Positions 1-6,076 of a stretch of 6,145 nucleotides of DNA are shown here, one piece after another. The translations under genes were made by a program, and so were the position numbers. Every line of letters begins with the position of its first letter. Positions within the stretch are counted from its first letter, which is position 1. This DNA comes from an uncultured Collinsella sp. GTDB taxonomy: Bacteria; Actinomycetota; Coriobacteriia; Coriobacteriales; Coriobacteriaceae. A model generated the notes under the pieces. It did no database searches, was not told where the DNA came from, and saw only the letters and a program-made list of their open reading frames with translations. The stretch is from assembly GCA_902468045.1 (NCBI GenBank), contig CABQXG010000092.1, positions 1-6,145 of the forward strand. Direction: 5' to 3'.

Positions 1-18
1 TTGGGCGGCACGTTTTTG

Positions 19-1311
19 TTATAAGGCGATCCTGCTTAAACGAGCTTGCACTTCTGGAATGATCTTCTCGAACATTACCTCCGCCTCGGGAAAACCCTCT
101 TCTTTGAGACCGCGCGCCGCGTCTCTTAGCGCGTCTGGAACCTCATTGCAGGTATCAGCAATCATTCCGGCGACAATTCCCCCGGGCAAACCCGCCTCAA
201 TCATTTGGCTCATCACCGACCCACGCGTTACGTCGTCAATCTTGCGGCTCCCACCAAACGAGACGCCCATCTCACGAACGAGACTGGGGTAAACCGTTGT
301 GGACAGCACGTCATAGAGCGGCGCCAACCTCACCTGCTTCCAACTTTCGTCCCATACGAGCGACCAGTTCTTTAGATGGTTATCACAGTTACCTACGGCA
401 TAGTCGAACAGCTGGTTATAGCCGACAAGGAACCTGTCCTCCATTTGATTCGTCGACGCCCTTCGCACCGCATCGACGATAAGCCCCAGGTAATTGACGC
501 CCGTCGGCTCATATTTAAGCTCACGCGAGATGCCCTTGGCCTGACAAACATCTTCCTGGTGCAAACGGTATGGAATTGGCAATCCGTCAACCGAGCGTCC
601 GGTATCAGGCGTTACTCGGTCAAATCGTTTCACGGCGATAATTGGCTCGGCATCCTCAACTCGGATAAGAAAGCACTCTTCGGCCGATAGGTCCATCAGA
701 GAGGCGGCTCTCACGCACATCGCTTCGCACACTGTCTCGCCCGGGAACGTTTTCGACCCCGCCTTGAGAATGTGTGTGGATGGGGCCGCTCCATGAGGCA
801 GGTACCATCCACCACATGGGTCATCACCCGTATGGTAGAGACCGACCTTCGCCTGAGCACCTGCAAGGGAGATTCGACTCTCTAGCGTTAAATCAAAAGC
901 AATCTCCGCCGGTGCGTATGCCAGTCCGCTTAGCTGTTCCGCATCTATCTCTTCATAGCCCATTTCGAGACCGTCGGCCGAAGGCTCTCGCGTCAAAACC
1001 AGAGCGCCGACAGGTTCGTCGCGGACCAAATCGAGCACCTTAAAGTAATCTCCGCGTTCCGCTCGCGCCCTTTTCTCAAGGTCCCTGTTGAGCTGCCCCT
1101 CCGGAATGATGCCGGAGAAAAAGGAACCCGTTGCGTCCGGACTAAATGTCTCGGCCGACAACGGCAGGGAGATCGAAATCGGCGCCGCATCACCGCTCTC
1201 GAGATATTTGGGGCTATAGGTGAATATCGGAAACCCCGCATTTTCCTCCAATATGCCAACCGGCTGGTAAGACCCATTAAACTCACGGTGAACGAACAGC
1301 GTGCCATCCAT
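19..1311 (-). CDS. hipA: HipA-family serine/threonine kinase, toxin of a type II toxin-antitoxin module
   Basis: The 430-residue product is close in length to E. coli HipA (440 aa). HipA kinases phosphorylate protein targets; E. coli HipA inactivates glutamyl-tRNA synthetase, causing growth arrest and persistence. Residues 1-105 look like the HipA N-terminal subdomain (F-x-Y at 30-32, SLPLS at 48-52, IIPEG at 68-72). The kinase core follows: SLAGAQAK at 148-155, where Ser148 matches the autophosphorylated Ser150 of E. coli; ILK with Lys183 as probable ATP lysine; VKRFDR at 227-232; HQEDVCQ at 251-257; catalytic CDNHLKN with Asp310 and Asn315; PLYD with metal-binding Asp334. All catalytic residues are therefore present. 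Its ATG overlaps the antitoxin stop by one base (TAATG), preceded by GGGGGAAG inside the antitoxin, suggesting translational coupling. Rows I hand-counted gave 43-60% GC against 67-68% in the neighbouring kinase gene, hinting at acquisition. The cellular target cannot be read from sequence. Confidence 0.93.
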   Translation of the reverse strand: MDGTLFVHREFNGSYQPVGILEENAGFPIFTYSPKYLESGDAAPISISLPLSAETFSPDATGSFFSGIIPEGQLNRDLEKRARAERGDYFKVLDLVRDEPVGALVLTREPSADGLEMGYEEIDAEQLSGLAYAPAEIAFDLTLESRISLAGAQAKVGLYHTGDDPCGGWYLPHGAAPSTHILKAGSKTFPGETVCEAMCVRAASLMDLSAEECFLIRVEDAEPIIAVKRFDRVTPDTGRSVDGLPIPYRLHQEDVCQAKGISRELKYEPTGVNYLGLIVDAVRRASTNQMEDRFLVGYNQLFDYAVGNCDNHLKNWSLVWDESWKQVRLAPLYDVLSTTVYPSLVREMGVSFGGSRKIDDVTRGSVMSQMIEAGLPGGIVAGMIADTCNEVPDALRDAARGLKEEGFPEAEVMFEKIIPEVQARLSRIAL

Positions 1312-1601
1312 TACTTCCCCCTCACCTTCAGAATAAAATCAACATCCACGATGGAGGCGTAATCGAAAATGACACCAATTTCGACCGTTGTCCGCCCCCG
1401 TTCGATATCACCAATCACACGAAGGCTGCGACCCGTCATAGTCGCGACGTCACGTTGAGTCAAGCCGAGTTCACGCCTTCTGAGCCTAAGGGCCTTCCCC
1501 ATCTCGGCGGGATCGAAAACCGTGCGCTCCGAGAAAGCGACTTCCGACGGTTTGAGCTTGATGCGCCCATCCAGCTTTTTAATCGTTGTCACCGTTCTCA
1601 T
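1311..1601 (-). CDS. hipB: XRE-family HTH antitoxin paired with the HipA-like toxin (HipB-like)
   Basis: A 96-residue DNA-binding protein expected to neutralise the adjacent HipA kinase and repress the shared promoter. Residues about 34-75 form an XRE/Cro-type helix-turn-helix: MGKALRLRRRELGLTQ (34-49), DVATMTGRS, then probable recognition helix LRVIGDIERGR (60-70). A hydrophobic stretch ending DFILKVRGK may be the dimer beta-strand. The start chosen is the ATG at 1599-1601, because GGAGG lies 4 nt before it. An in-frame ATG at 1661 has no ribosome site and lies inside an operator repeat, upstream of the likely -10. Two differences from E. coli HipB are visible. About 33 residues precede the HTH here, against roughly ten in E. 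coli. The protein also stops soon after the terminal strand, so it lacks the flexible C-terminal tail whose last Trp contacts HipA. Neutralisation may therefore work differently. Identity rests on HTH, size and position. Confidence 0.88.
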   Translation of the reverse strand: MRTVTTIKKLDGRIKLKPSEVAFSERTVFDPAEMGKALRLRRRELGLTQRDVATMTGRSLRVIGDIERGRTTVEIGVIFDYASIVDVDFILKVRGK

Positions 1602-1611
1602 GACGCCTCCA

Positions 1612-1715
1612 GCTATATTCCTGTCCGTGAACTTAGTATAAAACTGTAGCACTATGTTCATGTACGGGAATATAGTGTTGACTACATTAGCAATGTTCCC
1701 GTTCAGGAATATAGC
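1612..1715. repeat. Three-copy palindromic operator array upstream of hipBA
   Basis: Three copies of GTTCNNGNNCRGGAATATAG are present: 1613-1632 (read on minus), 1656-1675 and 1695-1714 (both read on plus). Each is part of a 24-26 bp imperfect dyad of general form CTAT-N-TTC-NN-G-NN-C-NN-GAA-N-ATAG. The dyads span 1612-1637, 1651-1676 and 1690-1715, with centres at 1624.5, 1663.5 and 1702.5, exactly 39 bp apart. The first starts next to the antitoxin GGAGG and covers the -10, the second covers the -35 region, and the third lies further upstream. This is the layout expected for autorepression by the HipB-like protein, with or without HipA. The repeats and spacing are seen directly; the binding protein is inferred. 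The sequence differs from the TATCC-N8-GGATA operator of E. coli hipBA. Confidence 0.82.
1635..1663 (-). promoter_or_regulatory. Probable promoter of the hipBA operon
   Basis: On the minus strand, TATACT at 1640-1635 is a good -10 hexamer (one or two changes from TATAAT). The hexamer 17 bp upstream, at 1663-1658 (ACATGA), is a poor -35. The start of transcription would fall near 1628, about 27 bases before the antitoxin ATG. Operator dyads cover both the -10/start region and the -35 region, so the promoter is likely strongly repressed by its own product. The -35 is uncertain. Confidence 0.5.
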
Positions 1716-1778
1716 TGCTGAAAAGCCTGATTTCTTCTTACATGGGAAGATCCTGAACGGCTACGCCATACGGGCTGA

Positions 1779-2822
1779 CTACTCAAAGTATTGGAACTTG
1801 TTGGTTGAGAAGGCAAACGTGACGACGAAGCCTTCGCCGGGCTCGGATGCCGCGGTGACGTCAATGCCCATCTTGGAGCACAGGCGCGCCACCAGGTAGA
1901 GGCCGATGCCCGTTGCGCGCTTGGTGGTGCGGCCGTTGTCGCCGGTAAAGCCCTTCTCGAACACGCGCGGCAGGTCGGCCGCGCTCACGCCGCAGCCGTT
2001 ATCGGCAACAGTGAGCTCAATGCGCTCACTTGCCAGGCCCTCGTCCAGCAACGCGCCCGAAAACACGATCTTCGCGCCGTCCTCGCGCGCGTATTTAATG
2101 CTGTTCTGGATGAGCTGGCCCAGAATAAACTCAAGCCACTTCTCGTCGGTAAAGACCTCGAAGTCGAGGTTCTCGCACACTGGGGCCACGTGCGCCGCGA
2201 TGAGCTCGCGCGCGTTGGCCTTAATCGCGCCCGTCACCAAGGTCTTGAGATTCCAGCGGCGAATCAGGTAGTCACGCTCCACGACTTCCGAGCGCGCGTA
2301 GTACAGCGCCTGGTCGATATAGCGTTCCACGCGAGCCAGCTCACGGCCCAGGTCATCCACACGTGACAGGTCGTCTTCGCTGCCATCCAGATTTTCCAAA
2401 ATTAGATGGGCCGCCGCCAAGGGCAGCTTGGCCTCGTGAACCCAGCTCTCGATATAGTCGCGATAGTCATCGGTCTGGCGCCGGCCTTCGGCAACCTCGT
2501 CGCAGGCAGCTTTGCCCACCCGGCGCAAGACCTCGTACTCGAGCTCGCCCTCGGCATAGGTCGGGCATTGCACCATCTCCTGCACCCATGCGGGACTCTC
2601 GAGCTCCTCAGCCGCGCGCTCCAGCTGGCGCAGAAAACGGCGACGGCGAGCGTACTCGATCACGATGCCGAGCATACCGAAGATAAAGGACACGCCGACC
2701 GCCACGACCACGATAGAAACGGGTGCGCCGGCGACCGTCAGCACAAAGCAGCTCAGCAGCACGCCGCACGTCCACACGGCGACGGGAAGCAGCGCGTCTT
2801 TAAAGAACTTGGCAAACGACAT
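1779..2822 (-). CDS. Sensor histidine kinase, short intramembrane-sensing (BceS-like) type
   Basis: A 347-residue membrane kinase that should autophosphorylate and pass the phosphate to the response regulator encoded 9 nt upstream. Two hydrophobic segments (about 11-31 and 33-55) are separated by only a residue or two, followed by the basic ARRRRF, so there is almost no extracellular sensor domain. This is the architecture of intramembrane-sensing kinases. A cytoplasmic linker leads to the phosphoacceptor segment SWVHEAKLPL (His129). The ATPase domain shows an N-box LIQNSIKYA (Asn240), G1 DNGCG (274-278), F-box FEKGF (288-292) and G2 GIGLYL (305-310), so the catalytic parts are intact. The phrase YIDQALYYARSEVVERDYLI (168-187) is characteristic of BceS-type kinases. 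In Firmicutes such kinases work with an ABC transporter in peptide-antibiotic detoxification; none is encoded here, so the stimulus is unknown. The ATG is preceded by only a weak GGGG-type ribosome site. Confidence 0.9.
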   Translation of the reverse strand: MSFAKFFKDALLPVAVWTCGVLLSCFVLTVAGAPVSIVVVAVGVSFIFGMLGIVIEYARRRRFLRQLERAAEELESPAWVQEMVQCPTYAEGELEYEVLRRVGKAACDEVAEGRRQTDDYRDYIESWVHEAKLPLAAAHLILENLDGSEDDLSRVDDLGRELARVERYIDQALYYARSEVVERDYLIRRWNLKTLVTGAIKANARELIAAHVAPVCENLDFEVFTDEKWLEFILGQLIQNSIKYAREDGAKIVFSGALLDEGLASERIELTVADNGCGVSAADLPRVFEKGFTGDNGRTTKRATGIGLYLVARLCSKMGIDVTAASEPGEGFVVTFAFSTNKFQYFE

Positions 2823-2831
2823 AGCCGGCCC

Positions 2832-3503
2832 CTAGACCGAATAGCCTTGGCCGCGGTGCGTCGTCAAATACCCCTTGATGCCGATTTTTTCGAGCGTGGT
2901 GCGCAGGCGGTTGATGTTAACGGTAAGCGTGTTGTCGTCCACGAAGGCGTCGGAGTCCCACAGGTCCTGCATGATGGCCGGACGCGAAACGATCTTGCCC
3001 GCGCGGCTCAGAAGCAGCGAGAGGATACGCAGCTCGTTTTTGGTGAGCTCGGTACTGTCGCCGGTTGCCGTATTGGTGACCATGGAGCGGGCGAGGTCGA
3101 GCTCCAGCCCCTTGTGGACGAGCGTACTGCGCTCACCTGACGCCGCGGTGCGACGCAGCAAGGCATTGATGCGCGCCACGAGCACACGGGCGCTGTAGGG
3201 CTTGGGAACAAAGTCGTCCGCGCCGAGCGTCATGGCCATGACCTCGTCGATCTCGGTCGTGCGCGACGTGAGGACGATGATGGGAACCTCGGATTCGCGG
3301 CGAACCTCGTGGCAGATATGCTGGCCGTCCTTGACGGGAAGCGTGAGGTCGAGCAGCACTAGGTCGGGCGCGGCGGCGAGAATATCGCGCGAGACATGCT
3401 CAAACGATTCGCATGTCTCAACCTCAAAACCGGCGCGGGCAAGGATGTCGACAAGCTCACGACGAATGGGCTCGTCGTCCTCAACGATATAGATCAGCGC
3501 CAT
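2832..3503 (-). CDS. OmpR/PhoB-family response regulator
   Basis: A 223-residue cytoplasmic DNA-binding regulator and the partner of the histidine kinase that follows it. The receiver domain (about 1-117) has the acidic pocket VEDDE (Glu8, Asp9, Asp10), phosphoacceptor Asp52 in LLDLTLP, Thr79 in IIVLTS and Lys101 in FVPKPYS, so all canonical residues are present. The C-terminal winged-helix domain (about 128-223) shows TELTKNELRIL (151-161), the recognition-helix region DDNTLTVNINRLRTTLE (189-205) and the terminal wing THRGQGYSV. The start chosen is the ATG at 3501-3503, because GGGAGG sits 4 nt before it. An in-frame ATG at 3515 overlaps that ribosome site and would place it inside the gene. 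The pair is probably co-transcribed from a promoter in 3516-3620. Size and sequence style fit BceR-type regulators, but the target genes are not evident here. Confidence 0.94.
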   Translation of the reverse strand: MALIYIVEDDEPIRRELVDILARAGFEVETCESFEHVSRDILAAAPDLVLLDLTLPVKDGQHICHEVRRESEVPIIVLTSRTTEIDEVMAMTLGADDFVPKPYSARVLVARINALLRRTAASGERSTLVHKGLELDLARSMVTNTATGDSTELTKNELRILSLLLSRAGKIVSRPAIMQDLWDSDAFVDDNTLTVNINRLRTTLEKIGIKGYLTTHRGQGYSV

Positions 3504-3545
3504 GTGTCCTCCCATTTCGCGTAACTTGCACCTTCCACACCATTA

Positions 3546-3581
3546 TGCCCACGGCGTCGCAGCAATACGACCCCGTGGGCA
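3546..3581. promoter_or_regulatory. Strong inverted repeat upstream of the response-regulator gene
   Basis: TGCCCACGG (3546-3554) pairs with CCGTGGGCA (3573-3581), and inside these GTCG (3556-3559) pairs with CGAC (3568-3571). One C/C mismatch separates the arms and the loop is 8 nt. This makes a 13-bp stem centred about 60 bases before the regulator ATG. Neither flank has a T-run, so an intrinsic terminator is unlikely. It could be an operator, for example for autoregulation by the response regulator, or a 5' UTR structure. A CATAAT -10-like hexamer (3547-3542, minus) overlaps one end, and TTGTCA (3594-3589, minus) lies just upstream. Confidence 0.6.
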
Positions 3582-3611
3582 CCTAATGTGACAAAAGCGT
3601 TCGGTAGTCTT

Positions 3612-3652
3612 GAGAGAAAATAGGGGCCCTCGGTCCTAAACCGATCGGCCCC
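3612..3652 (-). terminator. Rho-independent-type terminator of the ocd-aminotransferase operon
   Basis: About 20 nt past the aminotransferase stop, GGGGCC (3623-3628) pairs with GGCCCC (3647-3652) and TCGGT (3630-3634) with ACCGA (3640-3644). The loop is 5 nt and there is a small asymmetric bulge. On the minus strand the hairpin is followed by TATTTTCTCTC, a moderately U-rich tail. The plus-strand side has no such tail, so the signal points leftward. It separates the amino-acid operon from the two-component genes. Confidence 0.75.
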
Positions 3653-3672
3653 ATCACTTCGACCCCGAGCCT

Positions 3673-4803
3673 CTACTCGAGCGTACGCATGTACGCAGAG
3701 ATGGCATCCAGGCCCTTCTGCAGGTCGTCGGTGTTATCGGAGTATGCATAGCCGATGCGCATACTCTTGGGCTCCTCGAAGCAATCGCCCGGGGTGACGA
3801 GCGCGCCGGACTTCTTAATCATGTCGATGCAGAACGTCCTGGAATCGATGTCGTAGTCGTAATACACGAGCGCGGTGGTACCCGCCTCGGGCTTGACGAA
3901 CGACAGGTGCGGCTCGCTCTCGACCCACTTCTCCAGAACAGCAAGGTTCTGACGGACGATGCGACGGCTGCGCTCAAGGATCACGGAAGCATTGCCCAGA
4001 ATCAGCTCCGCCACCGTCTCGCTGAATATGCCAGCGGAAATCAGGTTGTAGTCACGATGCGAGAGCAGCGCGCGACGGAGCTCCGGGCTCTTGGTGACCG
4101 CCCAGCCCAGACGCAGGCCGGCGAACGACCAGACCTTGGACATGGATGCGGTGACGATGGCCTTGTCGTACAGGTCGATCACGGACTCGGAGTACTCATC
4201 CGTCTGAGTAAGCAGACGGTAGACCTCGTCGCAGAGCACCCACGCGTCGTGTTTGCGTGCGACCTCGACAATCGCCTTGAGCGTATCGGTGTCGAGCAGG
4301 GCGCCCGTAGGGTTGTCCGGGTTATTGATGCAGATGAGCTTGGTATCGTCGGTCACCAGGGCATCGAGCGCGTCGACGTCGACGTGGTAGCCGTTCTTGC
4401 GATCGAGCTGAAGAATATCGACCTTCGCACCGCACATCTCGGGAATCGAGTAAAGCTGCTGGTAGGTGGGCTTGACGGAGACTACGTGATCGCCCGGTTC
4501 GACGAGCGTGGAAATAACCAGGGAGTTGGCACCGGTCGCGCCGTGCGTGGGCACGATATGCCCGGGCTCGACCGTCTTATAGAGACGCGCGACCCCCTCG
4601 AGGAAGCCGGGCTGCCCCTCGATGTCTCCGTAGGTGAATCGGCGCGAGCACAGACTATCGAGCCACGCCTTCTTGTCGGTGTTCGTAAGCTCGAACAGCT
4701 GGTCGAGCGTGAGGGAGTAGACGCACGTCTCCGCAACGTTGTGGGTGCACTTGGTCTCCCACTCGTTCATCCACTGCTCGACGGCGAAATCCTTGATCTG
4801 CAT
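3673..4803 (-). CDS. PLP-dependent aminotransferase, class I/II (fold type I)
   Basis: A 376-residue cytoplasmic enzyme expected to move an amino group between an amino acid and a 2-oxo acid using pyridoxal phosphate. Visible fold-type I motifs are: TYGDIEGQPGFLEGVA (57-72) near the substrate entrance; NNPDNPTG (160-167) with cofactor-contacting Asn164; CDEVYR with Asp192 and Tyr195; SMSK with Lys223 as the Schiff-base lysine; GLRLGW with Arg231, a probable phosphate ligand; and SMRIGY with Arg349, the likely substrate-carboxylate arginine. Length is normal for the class (about 370-400). It starts 24 nt after the ornithine cyclodeaminase-like gene, with AAGGAAAGGAAG ahead of its ATG, so the two are very likely one operon and may act on the same substrate. 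Substrate specificity cannot be deduced. A resemblance to cyclising or amino-acid-modifying relatives such as VioD is only a faint possibility. Confidence 0.92.
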   Translation of the reverse strand: MQIKDFAVEQWMNEWETKCTHNVAETCVYSLTLDQLFELTNTDKKAWLDSLCSRRFTYGDIEGQPGFLEGVARLYKTVEPGHIVPTHGATGANSLVISTLVEPGDHVVSVKPTYQQLYSIPEMCGAKVDILQLDRKNGYHVDVDALDALVTDDTKLICINNPDNPTGALLDTDTLKAIVEVARKHDAWVLCDEVYRLLTQTDEYSESVIDLYDKAIVTASMSKVWSFAGLRLGWAVTKSPELRRALLSHRDYNLISAGIFSETVAELILGNASVILERSRRIVRQNLAVLEKWVESEPHLSFVKPEAGTTALVYYDYDIDSRTFCIDMIKKSGALVTPGDCFEEPKSMRIGYAYSDNTDDLQKGLDAISAYMRTLE

Positions 4804-4827
4804 TGTCGCTTCCTTTCCTTGACTTTC

Positions 4828-5862
4828 TTACAGTTCCACCACGGTGCCCAGCCCCGCCTCGATGGCGCGGTCGTAGGCGATTTTCGATGCCGAAAGGTCC
4901 TGAACGGCGATGCCCGACGTATCGAACACCGTCACCTGCTCGTCATCCGAACGCCCCGTAGCCGTGCCGGCGATGACTTCGCCGAGCTCCGCTCTGATGT
5001 CCTCGGGCGTGATGACACCCTCGGCAACCGGAATCTCCAGCTCACCGGACGCGACCGATTGCTCGCGGTCGTCGACGTAAACAGCGGCACGGGCGACAAG
5101 CGCCGAGGCGAGCTCCTGCTTGCCGGGCATGTCGGCACCGACGCAGGAGATATGCGTACCAGGACGCACCCATGAATCGGGAATGATGGGCTTGGTCGCC
5201 GGCGTGATCGTCACGATGATGTCGGCCTCTGCCGCGGCGCCTTGGCCGTCGGCCGTCGCCTCGATGGAATAGGTGGATGCCTCGCGAGCATGCTCGCAGG
5301 CGCCCAAGATATGGGCGACCTCGTCTCGCATGCGCTCGACGCGGGCCTCGGGCGCGGCATCGGAAACTGGCTCCCACACCTTGACCTCGCTCACTTTGGG
5401 ACAGGCGGCGAGCACGCCCGCCACCATATAGGTGCTCATGTGGCCGGCACCCGCAACAAGCAGTTTGGACGCATCCGCCCGAGCCAGCCACTTGGCACCG
5501 AGCGCAGCGGCGGCACCGGTGCGAAGTCCAGTGACGGCGGAGGCATTGAGCAGCGCCAACGGCTCTCCCGTCGCGTTGTCGCACAGCAGCGTGGTGCCAA
5601 AGATCTCGGTCAGCCCCTTTTTGGGATTCTGAGAGAACCAAGCAGTGAGCTTGAGACCGAAGAGGCCGCTTCCCGCCAACTCGCCCGAGCGGATATCCAT
5701 ATCGGCCACGCCGGGTTCGAACTGCTCATATACCATCGGCCACGCAACGCCCTTGCCCGTTGCCTTCTGGCGATATGCCTCCTCCACGGCAGCGATTGCA
5801 TCCTCAATCGTCAGCACCTTGGAAACTTCCTCAGCCGAAAGCACCATCATCTGCCCCATCAT
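4828..5862 (-). CDS. Ornithine cyclodeaminase / mu-crystallin family protein
   Basis: A 344-residue member of the family that includes ornithine cyclodeaminase (ornithine to proline plus ammonia, with bound NAD), alanine dehydrogenases, ketimine reductases and the siderophore enzyme SbnB. Visible signatures are: FGLKLTAW with Lys71, near the position of the catalytic lysine; ASAVTGLRTGAAAALGAKWLA (108-127) with Arg114; a Rossmann nucleotide loop VAGAGHMSTY (136-145); ADIIVTITPATKPII (213-227); the family hallmark GADMPGKQEL with Asp244, matching the catalytic Asp228 region of Pseudomonas putida OCD; and DTSGIAVQDL (314-323). Length is typical (about 310-360). The exact reaction is uncertain because the family is diverse; the nucleotide loop has HM where many members carry a Gln-containing GxGxQ. 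AGGAG lies 2 nt before the first ATG and 5 nt before a second adjacent ATG, so translation may begin at 5859. It is first in an operon with the aminotransferase. Confidence 0.92.
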   Translation of the reverse strand: MMGQMMVLSAEEVSKVLTIEDAIAAVEEAYRQKATGKGVAWPMVYEQFEPGVADMDIRSGELAGSGLFGLKLTAWFSQNPKKGLTEIFGTTLLCDNATGEPLALLNASAVTGLRTGAAAALGAKWLARADASKLLVAGAGHMSTYMVAGVLAACPKVSEVKVWEPVSDAAPEARVERMRDEVAHILGACEHAREASTYSIEATADGQGAAAEADIIVTITPATKPIIPDSWVRPGTHISCVGADMPGKQELASALVARAAVYVDDREQSVASGELEIPVAEGVITPEDIRAELGEVIAGTATGRSDDEQVTVFDTSGIAVQDLSASKIAYDRAIEAGLGTVVEL

Positions 5863-5871
5863 CGCTCCTTT

Positions 5872-5898
5872 CAGTGAAAACTTTACGTTGCTTCACTG
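5872..5898. promoter_or_regulatory. Inverted repeat overlapping the ocd promoter, likely operator
   Basis: CAGTGAA (5872-5878) and TTCACTG (5892-5898) form a perfect 7-bp inverted repeat with a 13-nt spacer. The spacer itself has AAC...GTT symmetry. It lies 10 bases upstream of the ocd ATG, covers part of the proposed -10 and the expected transcription start, and abuts the ribosome binding site. That is a typical position for a repressor site. A short mRNA hairpin masking the ribosome site is the alternative. Confidence 0.5.
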
Positions 5899-5923
5899 TA
5901 CGGTTTAGTAACGATGCCGCCAA
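5895..5923 (-). promoter_or_regulatory. Candidate promoter of the ocd-aminotransferase operon
   Basis: On the minus strand TTGGCG (5923-5918) and TACAGT (5900-5895) are separated by exactly 17 bp. Each matches four of six consensus bases (TTGACA, TATAAT). Transcription would start near 5888, giving a leader of about 25 nt. It is a modest match but the best-spaced pair seen upstream of the gene. Confidence 0.4.
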
Positions 5924-6076
5924 GGATCATTTCTTGTTGGAATCTACAACGATTCTCGATCTGATTTTTCGTTCTATCAGCAGGTATTTGAACTATTTCC
6001 CGCATCAACGGCATACGGATGTGCGATTATCCTATTTATACCTGTACTTATTGTAGTGATTTACAAGGTGATGTTG
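5924..6076. other. Divergent intergenic region
   Basis: This is a more AT-rich stretch between the leftward ocd operon and the rightward partial gene, with no convincing ORF of its own. It contains short inverted repeats: GAATC/GATTC at 5940-5944 and 5951-5955, and CTGAT/ATCAG at 5961-5965 and 5976-5980. These may be regulator sites, but arms this short can occur by chance. AT-rich sequence around 6029-6056 is the likely place for the promoter of the rightward gene; I could not identify a well-spaced -35/-10 pair. Confidence 0.5.

Noticed and set aside
1602..1661. Upstream in-frame start for the antitoxin at 1661
   Set aside because: It has no ribosome site, lies in the middle operator copy and is upstream of the likely -10. 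The ATG at 1601 has GGAGG at good spacing.
1678..1706. TTGACT on the plus strand as a rightward promoter
   Set aside because: No -10-like hexamer at 16-18 bp and no plausible rightward gene downstream.
1748..1762. Possible fourth operator copy (tcctgaacgg resembles one half of the third repeat)
   Set aside because: Only about ten bases match, the other half-site is missing, and its centre (about 1756.5) is 54 bp from the third dyad instead of 39.
1654..1899. 81-codon plus-strand frame starting in the operator array
   Set aside because: It has no ribosome binding site, starts inside an operator repeat and runs antisense into the kinase gene.
2406..3140. 244-codon open frame on the plus strand across the kinase and response regulator
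   Set aside because: Antisense shadow over intact two-component genes; no motif seen in its translation.
3504..3515. Upstream in-frame start for the response regulator at 3515
   Set aside because: This ATG overlaps the GGGAGG that serves the ATG at 3503, and receiver domains normally begin a few residues before the IVEDD motif.
3907..5175. 422-codon open frame on the plus strand across the aminotransferase and ocd genes
   Set aside because: It is the mirror of two well-supported minus-strand genes with clear motifs, has no recognisable domain and spans the end of one gene and the start of another. Long antisense frames are common in GC-rich coding DNA.
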